Assembly: GCA_002423895.1 (NCBI GenBank)
Contig: DIOL01000035.1
Span: 6,328-70,327, forward strand
Source: Bacteroidales bacterium UBA5515
GTDB taxonomy: Bacteria > Bacteroidota > Bacteroidia > Bacteroidales > P3
Reading direction: 5' to 3'
DNA: 64,000 nucleotides
Made by a program: the position numbers and the translations under genes. Of this stretch, positions 35,495-45,268 are shown in pieces (position 1 is the stretch's first letter; the number at the start of each line of letters is the position of its first letter). The notes beneath the pieces were generated by a model. The model saw only the letters and a program-made list of their open reading frames with translations, did no database searches and was not told the origin of the DNA.

Positions 35495-36241
35495 CTAATG
35501 TGTATGTGCAGGAAGAAGAAGTACTATTGCAAATGCTAATATTACAATCAAGAAACGTGTTAGATTATACTTATGACTTTCTTCAGAATCGAATAGGGTA
35601 GTTATTGAAACATGCAATAAAATACCAACAACAATACCAAGTATAATATTTTGATATGGATGAAGAATTTCAAGGTTTTGATTTAACAAAGAACCAATTA
35701 TTGCCATCACTGCAAAAACACTTAAGAGTAATAAAGACTTAACTTTAGTTAATCCACTTTGCATAAATGCACCCACTAAAATTATACTTAAAGGTATATT
35801 ATGTATTATTATTCCTGTTATCATTGAAACATTTGGCTCACCATTATTAACAATTGGGAAACCTTCCAAAAAGGCATGAATGCTTACTCCAACAAGGAGC
35901 ATAATTGAAGAAACTAAGCTTTTCTTTTCATTATTATTATGAATATGACCATGTTCAGCTCCATGAGAGAGTTGTTCTAAAAGAAGTTGAATAAGGAATC
36001 CTACAAGAATAAAAGCTCCAGCAGGTATTATTGAATGTTCAGAATGCTCACAACCAGAATGTGAATGAGATTCAAACATAGATGGTATTAAGTCAACAAA
36101 ACACACAGCAAAAAGAAAGGCTCCACCAAATACAGTAATGAGTTTAAGAGTCTTTTTGCTGCTTTTGTTAAACGTAAAAACACTAATACCACTAACTAAT
36201 GAGCCAAAGAAAAGAGCCAGATATGCAATTATTGCTTCCAT
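35495..36241 (-). CDS. ZIP-family metal transporter
   Basis: 248 residues with about eight membrane segments. A histidine-rich loop (ESHSHSGCEHSEHS, about 57-70) and the ZIP helix signatures HAFLEGFPI (about 122-130) and IIHNIPLSIILVGAF are present; these helices carry the metal-binding His/Glu residues. ZIP proteins bring zinc or other divalent metals into the cytoplasm. It has a well-formed promoter at 36264-36295 and is divergent from the DnaJ-domain gene. Confidence 0.88.
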   Translation of the reverse strand: MEAIIAYLALFFGSLVSGISVFTFNKSSKKTLKLITVFGGAFLFAVCFVDLIPSMFESHSHSGCEHSEHSIIPAGAFILVGFLIQLLLEQLSHGAEHGHIHNNNEKKSLVSSIMLLVGVSIHAFLEGFPIVNNGEPNVSMITGIIIHNIPLSIILVGAFMQSGLTKVKSLLLLSVFAVMAIIGSLLNQNLEILHPYQNIILGIVVGILLHVSITTLFDSEESHKYNLTRFLIVILAFAIVLLLPAHTH

Positions 36242-36263
36242 ATTTTTAAATATTTTTATGGTA

Positions 36264-36295
36264 CAAAATTAATATTATAATTGATAATAATCAAA
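36264..36295 (-). promoter_or_regulatory. Promoter of the ZIP transporter gene
   Basis: On the minus strand, TTTG (36292-36295), a 20-base spacer and TAATTTTG (36264-36271) match the Bacteroidota consensus. Confidence 0.7.
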
Positions 36296-36314
36296 GTAAA
36301 TAGTAGAAAATAAC

Positions 36315-36322
36315 TATCTTTG
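36315..36322 (+). promoter_or_regulatory. -7 box of the DjlA-like gene
   Basis: TATCTTTG, 20 bases before the ATG; no convincing -33 element. Confidence 0.5.
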
Positions 36323-36341
36323 CATACTTAAAAATAAGAAA

Positions 36342-37058
36342 ATGGGAGTAATAAAATGGATAACAGGTCTCTTGGGATTTCTTTTTGGAGGGGGATTCAT
36401 AGGAGGTTTTATTGGCTATGCTGCAGGAAGCCTTTTAGAAGGACTTGTTAAAAAGGAATATAAGTCTGGTACTACAAGGCAGGGAGATTTCTCAATTAGC
36501 CTTCTTATATTGGCTGCTCAGGTAATGAAAACTGACGGAAAAGTAATGCGAAGTGAGTTGGATTTTGTTAAAGACTTTTTTGTTAGGAACTTTGGAATAG
36601 AACATACTAATAATCGTTTAGCAATACTTAAGGAACTTTTAGATAAGGATATTGACATCCAAGAAGCATGTAACCAAATCAGAACAAATCTAAACTACTC
36701 CAATAGATTACAACTTCTACATTATTTATTTGGACTTGCCAACTCCGATAAAGCTTGTTCTCAAAAGGAAAGAGATATGATTTACTATATCTCACAACTG
36801 CTTTGGCTTAATGAAGCAGACTTCAAAACCATTGAAGCAATGTATTTCAAGACAGCCGATTCAGCTTATACAATTCTTCAAGTTGGAAGAGATGCAAGCG
36901 ATGAAGAAATTAAAAGCTCTTATAGAAAATTAGCAAAGAAATATCATCCAGATAAACTTTCTTCATTGGGAGAAGACGCACAAAAGGCAGCAAAAGAAAA
37001 GTTTCAGGAGATTAATAACGCTTACGAAACAATTAAAAAGGAAAGAAATATAAACTAA
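36342..37058 (+). CDS. djlA: DjlA-like co-chaperone (TerB + DnaJ domains)
   Basis: 238 residues. Order: a glycine-rich hydrophobic N-terminus (GFLFGGGFIGGFIGYAAG) that probably inserts in the membrane, a TerB domain (about 47-165, LLILAAQVMKTDGKVMRSELDFVKDF), and a C-terminal J domain with the HPD motif in KKYHPDKLSS. J domains stimulate DnaK. The layout matches DjlA. The next gene starts 14 bases later. Confidence 0.88.
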   Translation: MGVIKWITGLLGFLFGGGFIGGFIGYAAGSLLEGLVKKEYKSGTTRQGDFSISLLILAAQVMKTDGKVMRSELDFVKDFFVRNFGIEHTNNRLAILKELLDKDIDIQEACNQIRTNLNYSNRLQLLHYLFGLANSDKACSQKERDMIYYISQLLWLNEADFKTIEAMYFKTADSAYTILQVGRDASDEEIKSSYRKLAKKYHPDKLSSLGEDAQKAAKEKFQEINNAYETIKKERNIN

Positions 37059-37071
37059 TTCCAAGATATAG

Positions 37072-39168
37072 ATGATTCTAACTCACAATTCCTTCTGGTA
37101 TTTAATTCCAATTCTGCTAATCTCTTTTGCAGTATCATCTCTCTTGTATCACTATTCAAAAGGAGCAAAAACTTATACTAAAAAACAAAGAATCCTTCTT
37201 TTCTCACTTCGATTTCTTGCTTTTTTCCTTGCATTATCTCTTTTTTTAATGCCTTCAATCAAGATAAAAGACAAAGAAATTCAAAAACCAATCATACTTA
37301 TTGCGCAAGATAATTCTTCTTCAATTTTAATGTGTAAGGATTCCACATTTTATAAAACCAAGTTCTTAAATGAAATAGAAGAGATTTTCAAAGATCTTAA
37401 GTCAGATTATGAAATTAAGTTTTTTAGATTTGGAAATCAAGCAAAAGAGATAAGTAATATAAAAGAAATTAACTACAAAGATAACACGACAGATATGTCG
37501 GAACTTTTGCAAATGGTTAATGATAACTACTCCAATCTCAATCTTTCTACTTTGATAATATGTTCTGATGGAATAATCAATAAAGGCATAAGTCCTTTAA
37601 ACCAAATTAAAGATTTCTCTTATCCCATCTTTACTGTAGCAATGGGCGATACTACAATTAAAAAAGATATTTCCATAACTGAAATTAGATATAATAGAAT
37701 TGCTTATCTAAACAATAAGTTTCCTTTAGAAATTGTGGTCTTAGCTCAAAAGGCAAAGGGCTCAAACTCTGTTTTGAGAGTTATGAAAGAAGGAAAAACA
37801 TTGTTTGAAGAGAAGTTTTCTATAGACAATGAAACCTATTCAAAGCAATTCAATACAATACTTAATGCCGATAAAGTAGGAATTCAGCGTTACACTATCT
37901 CTGTTCAACCTGTCGATAATGAACAAACCACAACAAATAACACAAGAGATATTTTTGTTGAAGTATTAGATGGAAGACAGAAAGTATTACTTTTGGCTAA
38001 TTCTCCTTCTCCAGATATTGCAGCAATAAAACAAGCAATAGAGAATAATGAAAACTATGAAGTAGAATCGTTTCTGTTTAATAAATTTGACAAGAAAAAT
38101 TCTTTAAAAGAATATAATATTGCAATACTTCATCAAATTCCATCTTCCAATCCAGAGCATAGAAAACTAATAGAAAACCTGACAAAAGAAAATATCCCAA
38201 TACTATATATAATAGGGCAGCAAACCGATATGCCTTATTTTAATAAAGTACAAAAAGGTTTACAGATAACACAAACTAAATCAACACTCAATCAAGTTAC
38301 TCCAATCTTAAATTCTAATTTTACACTTTTCTCAATTTCTACTCAAACACAAGATATAATAAATCAATTTCCACCTTTGCAATCACCTTTTGGAAAGTAT
38401 AACTTATCTGCAAATCTTCAAAGCCTAATGTTTCAAAAAGCTGGAACAATAAGTACAGATTATCCTTTAATATGTTTTTCTAATTCTAATTTAGAAAGAA
38501 CAGGAATTATAGTAGGAGAGGGCTTTTGGCGTTGGAGAATGCAAAACTATTTAATAAATCAAACTCATTCAGAGGCTGACGAAATAATAAATAAAAGCAT
38601 TCAATATCTTGCTTCAAGAGTTAATAAAAGCCGTTTTAGAGTAATATGTAATAATGTTTTTGCTGAGAATGAACCAATCCTTATGGATGCTGAACTCTAT
38701 AATGAAAGTTATGAATTAGTAAATACTCCAGAAGTAAAGCTTACCATTACTGACAGCAAAGGCACAAAGTACCCATTCATATTCTCAAAAACAATTAATT
38801 CTTATCACCTGAATGCAGGAGTTTTCCCTTCTGGAAAATATACCTATAACGCTTCCACTCAATTTGGAGGAAGTACTTTTACTGCAAGTGGAGTCTTCTA
38901 TGTTTCAACTCAAAATCTTGAAGCAATTAATTTTGTTGCTGATCATAACCTGCTTTATAATATTTCTAATCAATCGGATGCAAAGATGATTTATCCAAAT
39001 CAAATTAAACAATTAAAGGACTTAATTAAAGAAAGAAAAGATATTAAACCATTAATAACTCAAACAATAACAAATAAAAACCTTATTGACCAGTGGTGGT
39101 ATTTGGCACTTATAGTTTTATTATTTGCTGCTGAATGGTTTTTGAGGAAGTATTGGGGAAGTATATAA
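37072..39168 (+). CDS. VWA-like membrane protein, unknown function
   Basis: 698 residues. Two N-terminal membrane helices (about 8-26 and 40-63) precede a von Willebrand A-like domain from about 74 (IILIAQDNSSSIL, which replaces the usual DxSxS with DNSSS, then STLIICSDGIINKG). Long beta-rich stretches follow, with one C-terminal membrane helix (about 673-690) ending ...EWFLRKYWGSI. This is the common Bacteroidota BatA-like arrangement with the bulk outside. Role unknown. It lies in a co-directional group with the DjlA-like and methyltransferase genes. Confidence 0.7.
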   Translation: MILTHNSFWYLIPILLISFAVSSLLYHYSKGAKTYTKKQRILLFSLRFLAFFLALSLFLMPSIKIKDKEIQKPIILIAQDNSSSILMCKDSTFYKTKFLNEIEEIFKDLKSDYEIKFFRFGNQAKEISNIKEINYKDNTTDMSELLQMVNDNYSNLNLSTLIICSDGIINKGISPLNQIKDFSYPIFTVAMGDTTIKKDISITEIRYNRIAYLNNKFPLEIVVLAQKAKGSNSVLRVMKEGKTLFEEKFSIDNETYSKQFNTILNADKVGIQRYTISVQPVDNEQTTTNNTRDIFVEVLDGRQKVLLLANSPSPDIAAIKQAIENNENYEVESFLFNKFDKKNSLKEYNIAILHQIPSSNPEHRKLIENLTKENIPILYIIGQQTDMPYFNKVQKGLQITQTKSTLNQVTPILNSNFTLFSISTQTQDIINQFPPLQSPFGKYNLSANLQSLMFQKAGTISTDYPLICFSNSNLERTGIIVGEGFWRWRMQNYLINQTHSEADEIINKSIQYLASRVNKSRFRVICNNVFAENEPILMDAELYNESYELVNTPEVKLTITDSKGTKYPFIFSKTINSYHLNAGVFPSGKYTYNASTQFGGSTFTASGVFYVSTQNLEAINFVADHNLLYNISNQSDAKMIYPNQIKQLKDLIKERKDIKPLITQTITNKNLIDQWWYLALIVLLFAAEWFLRKYWGSI

Positions 39169-39182
39169 TATAATACATTATT

Positions 39183-39968
39183 ATGGATATAAAAGAATTG
39201 AACGTAAAGACTAAGAATAACAAAAAACTCAATCATCCTTGGGAAATGGCAAGGATAGAGGTTGTTTTAGATATATTGAAGCCATTATTAAAGGATAAAA
39301 CTACTGAGAAAAATGTTTTGGATATTGGTTGTGGTGATGTTTTCTTTATCAGTGAGTTCTATAAAAGATATCCAAACTTTAAACCTTCGGCTGTAGATAT
39401 TGCTTTTACAGATGAGATTATTAATAATTTGAAACAAGAATACTCTTCTTTCCCAATAGATTACTATAAGGATGTTAAAGATGTTAATTTAACTTGTGGA
39501 AATGCTGATTTAATTTTCTTTTTAGATGTAATTGAGCATATAGAAAACGATATTGACTTCCTAAAAGGCATAAAAGAACTTCCTTATGTTGATAATGATA
39601 GCTTATTTGTTATAACTGTTCCTGCTTTTCAAGGATTGTTTTGCAATCATGACAAATGGCTTGGACATTATAGAAGATATTCCAATAAAATGTTAAGAGA
39701 ACATATCTCAAAGGCTGGTCTAACAGAAGTTAAGAGTGGATATTTTTTCTTCTCACTTTTGATTCCTCGTATTATTCAACAGCTTATTGAAAAACCTTCC
39801 AATGAAGATAAGGTTGAAGGAATAGGAAACTGGAATAAAGGAAAGGCTGTAACTAATATTTATAAGTCAATTCTTACTTTTGATTACTATTTCACAAAGG
39901 TATTATCAAAAATTGGAATCCGCCTTCCTGGACTTTCTACTTATATTATTTGTAAAAAAGCATTATAA
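39183..39968 (+). CDS. Class I SAM-dependent methyltransferase
   Basis: 261 residues. The SAM-binding motif VLDIGCGDVFFISEF (about 45-59) is followed by the acidic AVDIAF loop, LIFFLDVIEHIEND (motif near the active site) and VTVPAF. It resembles methyltransferases acting on lipids or glycans, with a hydrophobic C-terminal part, but the substrate cannot be told. Its last six bases overlap the end of the convergent sufS gene. Confidence 0.85.
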   Translation: MDIKELNVKTKNNKKLNHPWEMARIEVVLDILKPLLKDKTTEKNVLDIGCGDVFFISEFYKRYPNFKPSAVDIAFTDEIINNLKQEYSSFPIDYYKDVKDVNLTCGNADLIFFLDVIEHIENDIDFLKGIKELPYVDNDSLFVITVPAFQGLFCNHDKWLGHYRRYSNKMLREHISKAGLTEVKSGYFFFSLLIPRIIQQLIEKPSNEDKVEGIGNWNKGKAVTNIYKSILTFDYYFTKVLSKIGIRLPGLSTYIICKKAL

Positions 39969-41180
39969 AAGCATAGTCTTGGCTCTCTTTAAGCCTTCAA
40001 TAAATATATCTATATCTTCTTTTGAGGTGTAAACGCCAAAGGAAACTCTTGCTGTACCAACAATATTATAATGTTTCATCACTGTTTGTGCACAATGGTG
40101 TCCTGTTCTTATGGCAATTCCCATTTGGTCTAAAAGTGTTCCTACATCAAAAGGATGAACATCTTTTAAATTAAAAGAAATTGCTCCTGCTTTATGTGGA
40201 GTTGTGCCATATATCTTGATATCATCCAAAGATAGAAGTTTTTCTGAGGTGTATTGCATTAGAAATTCTTCATGCTTTTCTATAAAATCAAATCCTATCT
40301 CATTAATATACTCTATTGCTGCATTAAATCCTAAAACATCTGCAACAGAAGGAGTACCTGCTTCAAATTTAAAAGGCAATTCGTTGAAAGTTGTTCCCTC
40401 AAAAGAAACTTCCTTTATCATTTCTCCACCTCCATGATAGGGTGGCATGGCTTCAAGATATTTCTTCTTACCATAAAGAACTCCAATTCCCATTGGTCCA
40501 TAAAGTTTATGGGCTGAAAAAGCATAAAAATCACAATCCAACTCCTCAACGTTTATCTTAAAATGAGGAACTCCCTGTGCTCCATCAATAAGTACAGGAA
40601 TATCTTTCTTGTGAGCAAGTTCAATAACTTCTTTAATTGGATTAACAACTCCCAAAGCATTGGAAACATGAGTTAGTGCAACTAATTTAGTCTTTGAATT
40701 TAAAAGAGATTTGAATGTTTCCATATCCAATTCTCCTCTATCCTTAAATGGAAGTACTCTGATTTCGAATTTATATTTGTTTTGAGCCAATTGCCATGGA
40801 ACAATATTGGAGTGATGTTCCATTTCCGAAACAATAATTTCATCTCCTTCCTTAACAAATTCCTGACAGAAAGTTGAGGCAACAAGATTAATGCTTTCAG
40901 TTGTTCCTCTTGTAAAGATAATTTCCTGAGAATGTTTTGCCCCAATAAAGTTTTGAACATTTTTTCTTGTTTTCTCAAACTCATCGGTTGCTTTCTGGCT
41001 AAGCAAATGAACTCCTCTATGAACATTTGCATTAAGATGAAGATAATAATTGCTCATTGCATCAATCACCTTAAGAGGTTTTTGAGAAGTTGCAGCGTTA
41101 TCCAAATAAACAAGAGGCTTATTGTAAATCTTTTCTTCAAGTATTGGAAAATCCTTGCGAATATCGTTTATTGTTTTCAT
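39963..41180 (-). CDS. sufS: SufS-type cysteine desulfurase
   Basis: 405 residues, group II desulfurase. PLP-binding K225 lies in FSAHKLYGPMG and the persulfide cysteine C363 in RTGHHCAQ; EHHSN and RGTTESINLV are also typical. It takes sulfur from cysteine for Fe-S cluster assembly. No other suf genes are beside it; a repeat array lies upstream. A -7 box is not obvious because array E begins soon after the start. Confidence 0.93.
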   Translation of the reverse strand: MKTINDIRKDFPILEEKIYNKPLVYLDNAATSQKPLKVIDAMSNYYLHLNANVHRGVHLLSQKATDEFEKTRKNVQNFIGAKHSQEIIFTRGTTESINLVASTFCQEFVKEGDEIIVSEMEHHSNIVPWQLAQNKYKFEIRVLPFKDRGELDMETFKSLLNSKTKLVALTHVSNALGVVNPIKEVIELAHKKDIPVLIDGAQGVPHFKINVEELDCDFYAFSAHKLYGPMGIGVLYGKKKYLEAMPPYHGGGEMIKEVSFEGTTFNELPFKFEAGTPSVADVLGFNAAIEYINEIGFDFIEKHEEFLMQYTSEKLLSLDDIKIYGTTPHKAGAISFNLKDVHPFDVGTLLDQMGIAIRTGHHCAQTVMKHYNIVGTARVSFGVYTSKEDIDIFIEGLKRAKTMLL

Positions 41181-41260
41181 TTCAGGTAAATCATTTATGG
41201 TTAATTCTTTTCTTAATCCCTTTATTTATTTGGAATAATACCTAATCTTTTTCAAATTAG

Positions 41261-41480
41261 ATCAAGATATTTCGTCCTGCAACTTGATTATTTTGTCGTC
41301 AGACTTGATTATTTTGTCCTCAGAAGGCTTCCTTATGCTCTATAAAGCCGCTTTTTAACCAGAAAAAGTGGCTTTTTTGGGTGAAAAAAGCGGCTTTGGA
41401 GACCTCCAACTCTTGATTAAAATCCTAAAAGATCAAGTCTAAATTCTAAATAATCAAGTTCCAGAACAAAATATCTTGAT
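41261..41480. repeat. Array E: 220-bp nested array with terminal inverted repeats
   Basis: Outer units based on ATCAAG/CTTGAT occur at 41261, 41282 and 41303 on the left and 41411, 41432, 41453 and 41473 on the right. Inner units AAAGCCGCTTT, AAAGTGGCTTT and AAAGCGGCTTT start at 41344, 41365 and 41387. The pitch is 21-22 throughout. The inner unit is a 5+1+5 palindrome with centre C or G. The outer 50 bases (41261-41310) match the reverse complement of 41431-41480, both beginning ATCAAGATATTT. It fills the gap 41181-41509 between lon and sufS; the rest of the gap shows nothing. Confidence 0.88.
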
Positions 41481-41509
41481 AAAAAGTATGTTTGTGTTGT
41501 TGTCTCTTT

Positions 41510-43921
41510 TTAATCTACCAAAACAATGCTTGGAATATCAATCATATTTTCAACATAATGGAATGTCAGTCCTTCCAAATAGTCTTTGGTGATGTCCTCA
41601 ATGTCTCTTCGGTTTTCTTCTGAAAGAATTATATCAGTTATCTTTGAACGTTTGGCTGCAAGTATTTTTTCCTTAATGCCACCAACAGCAGTAACCTTAC
41701 CTCTAAGAGTTATTTCTCCTGTCATTGCAAAATTTGAATTGACTTTACGGTTTGTGAATATGCTAACCATTGCAGTAAACATTGTAACTCCTGCAGATGG
41801 ACCATCTTTTGGCGTTGCTCCTTCGGGAACATGAATATGCAGGTTTGTTTCTTCAAATCGTGCAGGGTCAATTCCTAATAAATTAGCATGAGCCTTTAAA
41901 TATTCGTATGCCAAAGTGGCAGATTCTTTCATCACATCACCCAAGTTTCCAGTCAAGGTTAGAGTTCCTTTGCCTTTGCTTGTGCTTGCTTCAATGAAAA
42001 GTATTTCACCTCCAACCTGAGTCCAGGCTAATCCAGTAACAACTCCAACAGTATCTTTTTCCAAATGCATATTGTGATCAGCAATTGGAAGTCCCAAGAT
42101 TTTTTGAAGGCTTTCAACTTTGATAGTCTTTGAATATTTTTCTTCTTTTGCCAATTCCACAGCTCTGGAACGAACTAATTTGGCAATCATTTTCTCCAAT
42201 TGTCTTACGCCAGACTCACGAGTATATTCATTAATCACTTTTGAAAGAACTTCATCGGAGATTGTTATTTGAGATTTCTTAAGTCCATGTTCTTTTATCT
42301 GTTTTGGGATAAGATGTCTTTTTGCAATTTCCATCTTTTCCTCAAAAATATATCCAGAGATGTTAATTACTTCCATTCTGTCAATAAGTGCAGGCTGAAC
42401 AGTGTTTAATGTGTTGGCAGTTGCCAGGAACATAACCCTTGAAAGGTCGTATTCAACATCAAGATAGTTATCGTGGAAAGCAGTGTTTTGTTCTGGGTCC
42501 AAAACTTCAAGCATTGCAGAAGAAGGGTCGCCATTAACGGTCATTCCAGCAACCTTATCAATCTCATCCAAAACAAAAACAGGATTAGAAGATTTAGCTT
42601 TGTTTATAGACTTAAGAATTCTTCCTGGCATTGCACCAATATAAGTTTTCCTGTGTCCTCTAATTTCGCTTTCGTCATTCAAACCTCCAAGAGCCATTCT
42701 TATATAATTTCTACCAATAGCTTTGGCAATAGACTTTCCAAGAGAAGTTTTTCCAACTCCAGGAGGGCCAACCAGGCAAAGGATAGGGGATTTCATATCT
42801 CCCTTAAGCTTAAGTACGGCAAGATATTCAATAATTCTTTCCTTAACTTTCTCTAAACCATAATGGTCAGCATCCAAAATTTCTTTGGCTTTGTGTAAGT
42901 CGAAATTATCTTTTGTATACTGGTTCCATGGTAGTTCAATCATGAAGTTCAAATAGTTCAATTGAACAGAATAATCAGGAGAACTGCTATGCATTCTTTC
43001 TAACTTAACAAGTTCCTTGTTGAACACTTCTTCAATTTCCTTGCTCCAATGTTTTGTTCTTGCTTTATCTCTTAACTCCAAAACAGCTTGTTCAGTTGGA
43101 TTACCACCAAGTTCTTCTTGAATGGTTTTAAGTTGTTGAGTTAAGAAATAATCTCTTTGCTGTTTGTCCAAATCCGTAGATACTTTCTTTTGAATTTGCA
43201 TCTTTACTTCCTGCATTTGAACTTCTTTAGAAAGGATAGCCAAAACTTTAGTTGCTCTTTTGGTGAAATCATTCACTTCCAAAAGTTTTTGTTTTTCAGC
43301 TAAAGGAATTTCCAAATGGGCAGAAATATAGTTTAAAAGAAAATATGGATTGTTTATATTTTGAACAGCAAAAGAAACATCTGTTGGCATATTAGGAGTA
43401 AGCTTAATTAGCTTTAAATAAACGTCCTTCATTGCTGCAACAAGTGCATTTGCATTCTTAGGAATATTCTTAGCCAGGTCATTATTCAAGCTAACATTTC
43501 CCATTAAGAAAGGTTCACTTTGAGTTAAGCTATTAAGATTAAAAATATCCAAACCTTGAATAATTACCATGGTAGTTCCATCTGGCATATTCAGAGTTCT
43601 AACAACTCTTGCAAGAGTTCCTGTTTTATATAAATCATCAAAATCGGGGTCGTCAACATCATTTTTTTGTGCAACAACACCAATTATCAGTTTTTTCTTA
43701 TATGCTTCTTTTATTAAGTTGATTGATTTCTCTCTTCCTGCAGTAATTGGCATAACAACACTCGGAAAGAAAACATTACCTCTTAAAGGTAGTATAGGCA
43801 GTTCAGAAGGTAAATCCTTAATTCCAAAATCTAATGTGTCATCTTCGTTCAATAAAGGAATGAATTCAGGCTCCCCTGCAAACAACTTTGAGAATTCAAT
43901 CATTTTTTCGTCATAATTCAT
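41510..43921 (-). CDS. lon: ATP-dependent protease Lon
   Basis: 803 residues, full length. N-terminal LON substrate domain (about 35-240, LPILPLRGNVFFPSVVMPI), AAA+ domain with Walker A GPPGVGKTS and the DEIDK Walker B, and a C-terminal protease domain with S709 in KDGPSAGVTMF and K752 in GGIKEKILAAK as the Ser-Lys dyad. It degrades misfolded and regulatory proteins. The gene begins directly after the stop codon of the GlmU-like gene, so the two are translated together. Confidence 0.97.
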   Translation of the reverse strand: MNYDEKMIEFSKLFAGEPEFIPLLNEDDTLDFGIKDLPSELPILPLRGNVFFPSVVMPITAGREKSINLIKEAYKKKLIIGVVAQKNDVDDPDFDDLYKTGTLARVVRTLNMPDGTTMVIIQGLDIFNLNSLTQSEPFLMGNVSLNNDLAKNIPKNANALVAAMKDVYLKLIKLTPNMPTDVSFAVQNINNPYFLLNYISAHLEIPLAEKQKLLEVNDFTKRATKVLAILSKEVQMQEVKMQIQKKVSTDLDKQQRDYFLTQQLKTIQEELGGNPTEQAVLELRDKARTKHWSKEIEEVFNKELVKLERMHSSSPDYSVQLNYLNFMIELPWNQYTKDNFDLHKAKEILDADHYGLEKVKERIIEYLAVLKLKGDMKSPILCLVGPPGVGKTSLGKSIAKAIGRNYIRMALGGLNDESEIRGHRKTYIGAMPGRILKSINKAKSSNPVFVLDEIDKVAGMTVNGDPSSAMLEVLDPEQNTAFHDNYLDVEYDLSRVMFLATANTLNTVQPALIDRMEVINISGYIFEEKMEIAKRHLIPKQIKEHGLKKSQITISDEVLSKVINEYTRESGVRQLEKMIAKLVRSRAVELAKEEKYSKTIKVESLQKILGLPIADHNMHLEKDTVGVVTGLAWTQVGGEILFIEASTSKGKGTLTLTGNLGDVMKESATLAYEYLKAHANLLGIDPARFEETNLHIHVPEGATPKDGPSAGVTMFTAMVSIFTNRKVNSNFAMTGEITLRGKVTAVGGIKEKILAAKRSKITDIILSEENRRDIEDITKDYLEGLTFHYVENMIDIPSIVLVD

Positions 43922-45103
43922 CTATCGTAGCTTCTTGTTTTTTAAAGTTTGATTAAATATGTGTTGGAGAATTTTCTTATCTTCATCACTCATTACCAAA
44001 CCTCTTCTTTGCATCATTCTTTCGTTCACTTCAATTGCCTTTTCTAATTCGTAAAGTTTGAGACCAGTATTGGTGCCTCCCCAAGCAAATGAAGGAATGA
44101 AATTTCTTTGGTAACCAGCTCCGTAGATGTTAGAACTTATTCCAACAACTGTCCCTGTGTTAAACATTACATTTATTCCACACTTGGAATGGTCTCCAAA
44201 AATCGTACCACAAAAAACTTGACCGGTAGGAACAAAGGTATTTTTCTCAATATCAAATAGTCTTACTTCATCGTAAGTATTCTTAAGATTAGATGCATTT
44301 GTGTCAGCTCCAAGATTACACCATTCTCCTATGACAGAATGTCCTATAAAACCATCATGAGCTTTGTTGGAATATCCAAAAATGACAACACTATCAAGTT
44401 CTCCACCAACTTTGGCATAAGGTCCTATTGTTGTTCCTCCATAAATCTTAGCATTTAGTTTTAAAACAGCATGTTCTCCCATTGCAAAAGGTCCTCTGAC
44501 AACAGCACCTTCCATAATTTCGGCATTCTTACCAATATATATAGGGCCATTCTTAGCATTTAAGCTAGCATATTCAATACTTGCACCTTCTTCAACAAAA
44601 ATATTTTCAGGATTTATAAGGTTATTGGTTGAACTTATGGTTTGAGATTTTCTACCCTTTGTTATTAATTCAAAATCTTCTCTAATAGCTCTATCATTAT
44701 AAACATAAATATCCCATACATTGTTTAATTTAATAAAGTCTTCTTCAATTTCAATTTTTTCAATATCATCTCCTTCAGAAATAAAATCTTCTCTGGTTTT
44801 ACTCATTGCAATAATATTATCATTGCAAACCAAAACTTGATTTACTGAAAGGTTTTTAATTGCTTGAACTAATTTAGGAGTAGGGCATACTGAACCATTA
44901 ATTAGTGTCATTGAGTCAGCAAATATGATTGGAAATTTATTTGAAAGATATTCTTCTGTCAATGTTGATGTTGTTTCGCCCAAGTATTTTTCCCATTTTT
45001 CTCTAATTGTAAGAATTCCAATTCTTATATCACAAACAGGTCTTATATAAGTAAATGGTTTCAATGATTTTCTTGCAACATCGTCAAAAAGTATGTAACT
45101 CAT
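43922..45103 (-). CDS. GlmU-like putative sugar nucleotidyltransferase
   Basis: 393 residues. It starts MSYILFDDVARKSLKPFTYIRPVCDIRIG, the opening of the Bacteroidota GlmU-like proteins, and has a C-terminal left-handed beta-helix of hexapeptide repeats from about 180 (GPIYIGKNAEIMEGAVVRGPFAMGEHAVL) with HDGFIGHSVIGEWCNLGADTNASN. The N-terminal part lacks the usual GxGTRM nucleotide motif, so a true uridylyltransferase activity is doubtful. It probably contributes to cell-envelope sugar metabolism. Co-transcribed with lon. A TATATTTG box lies at 45151-45158. Confidence 0.78.
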   Translation of the reverse strand: MSYILFDDVARKSLKPFTYIRPVCDIRIGILTIREKWEKYLGETTSTLTEEYLSNKFPIIFADSMTLINGSVCPTPKLVQAIKNLSVNQVLVCNDNIIAMSKTREDFISEGDDIEKIEIEEDFIKLNNVWDIYVYNDRAIREDFELITKGRKSQTISSTNNLINPENIFVEEGASIEYASLNAKNGPIYIGKNAEIMEGAVVRGPFAMGEHAVLKLNAKIYGGTTIGPYAKVGGELDSVVIFGYSNKAHDGFIGHSVIGEWCNLGADTNASNLKNTYDEVRLFDIEKNTFVPTGQVFCGTIFGDHSKCGINVMFNTGTVVGISSNIYGAGYQRNFIPSFAWGGTNTGLKLYELEKAIEVNERMMQRRGLVMSDEDKKILQHIFNQTLKNKKLR

Positions 45104-45210
45104 AAAAATAGTGTTTAAATTAATTTAATGATATAACTAATAATACAACGCAAATATACTTATAATATTTCAAAGAAAAGCTTCTGAGTAGAAATATTTT
45201 TAAATAATAA

Positions 45211-45244
45211 AAAAAGTCTCATCAAATACTTGATGAGACTTTTT
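45211..45244 (-). terminator. Terminator of rpmE2
   Basis: AAAAAGTCTCATCAA and TTGATGAGACTTTTT form a perfect 15-base stem around ATAC. It has T runs on both strands and lies 25 bases after the rpmE2 stop. Confidence 0.92.
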
Positions 45245-45268
45245 GTTAAACATATAGTATGTATATAA

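Noticed and set aside
42473..42856. 127-codon frame antisense to lon
   Set aside because: It lies opposite the conserved AAA+ region of Lon and has no independent support.
43922..45103. Calling the GlmU-like protein true GlmU
   Set aside because: The N-terminal nucleotide-binding signature expected of a uridylyltransferase is not visible, so no gene symbol is given.
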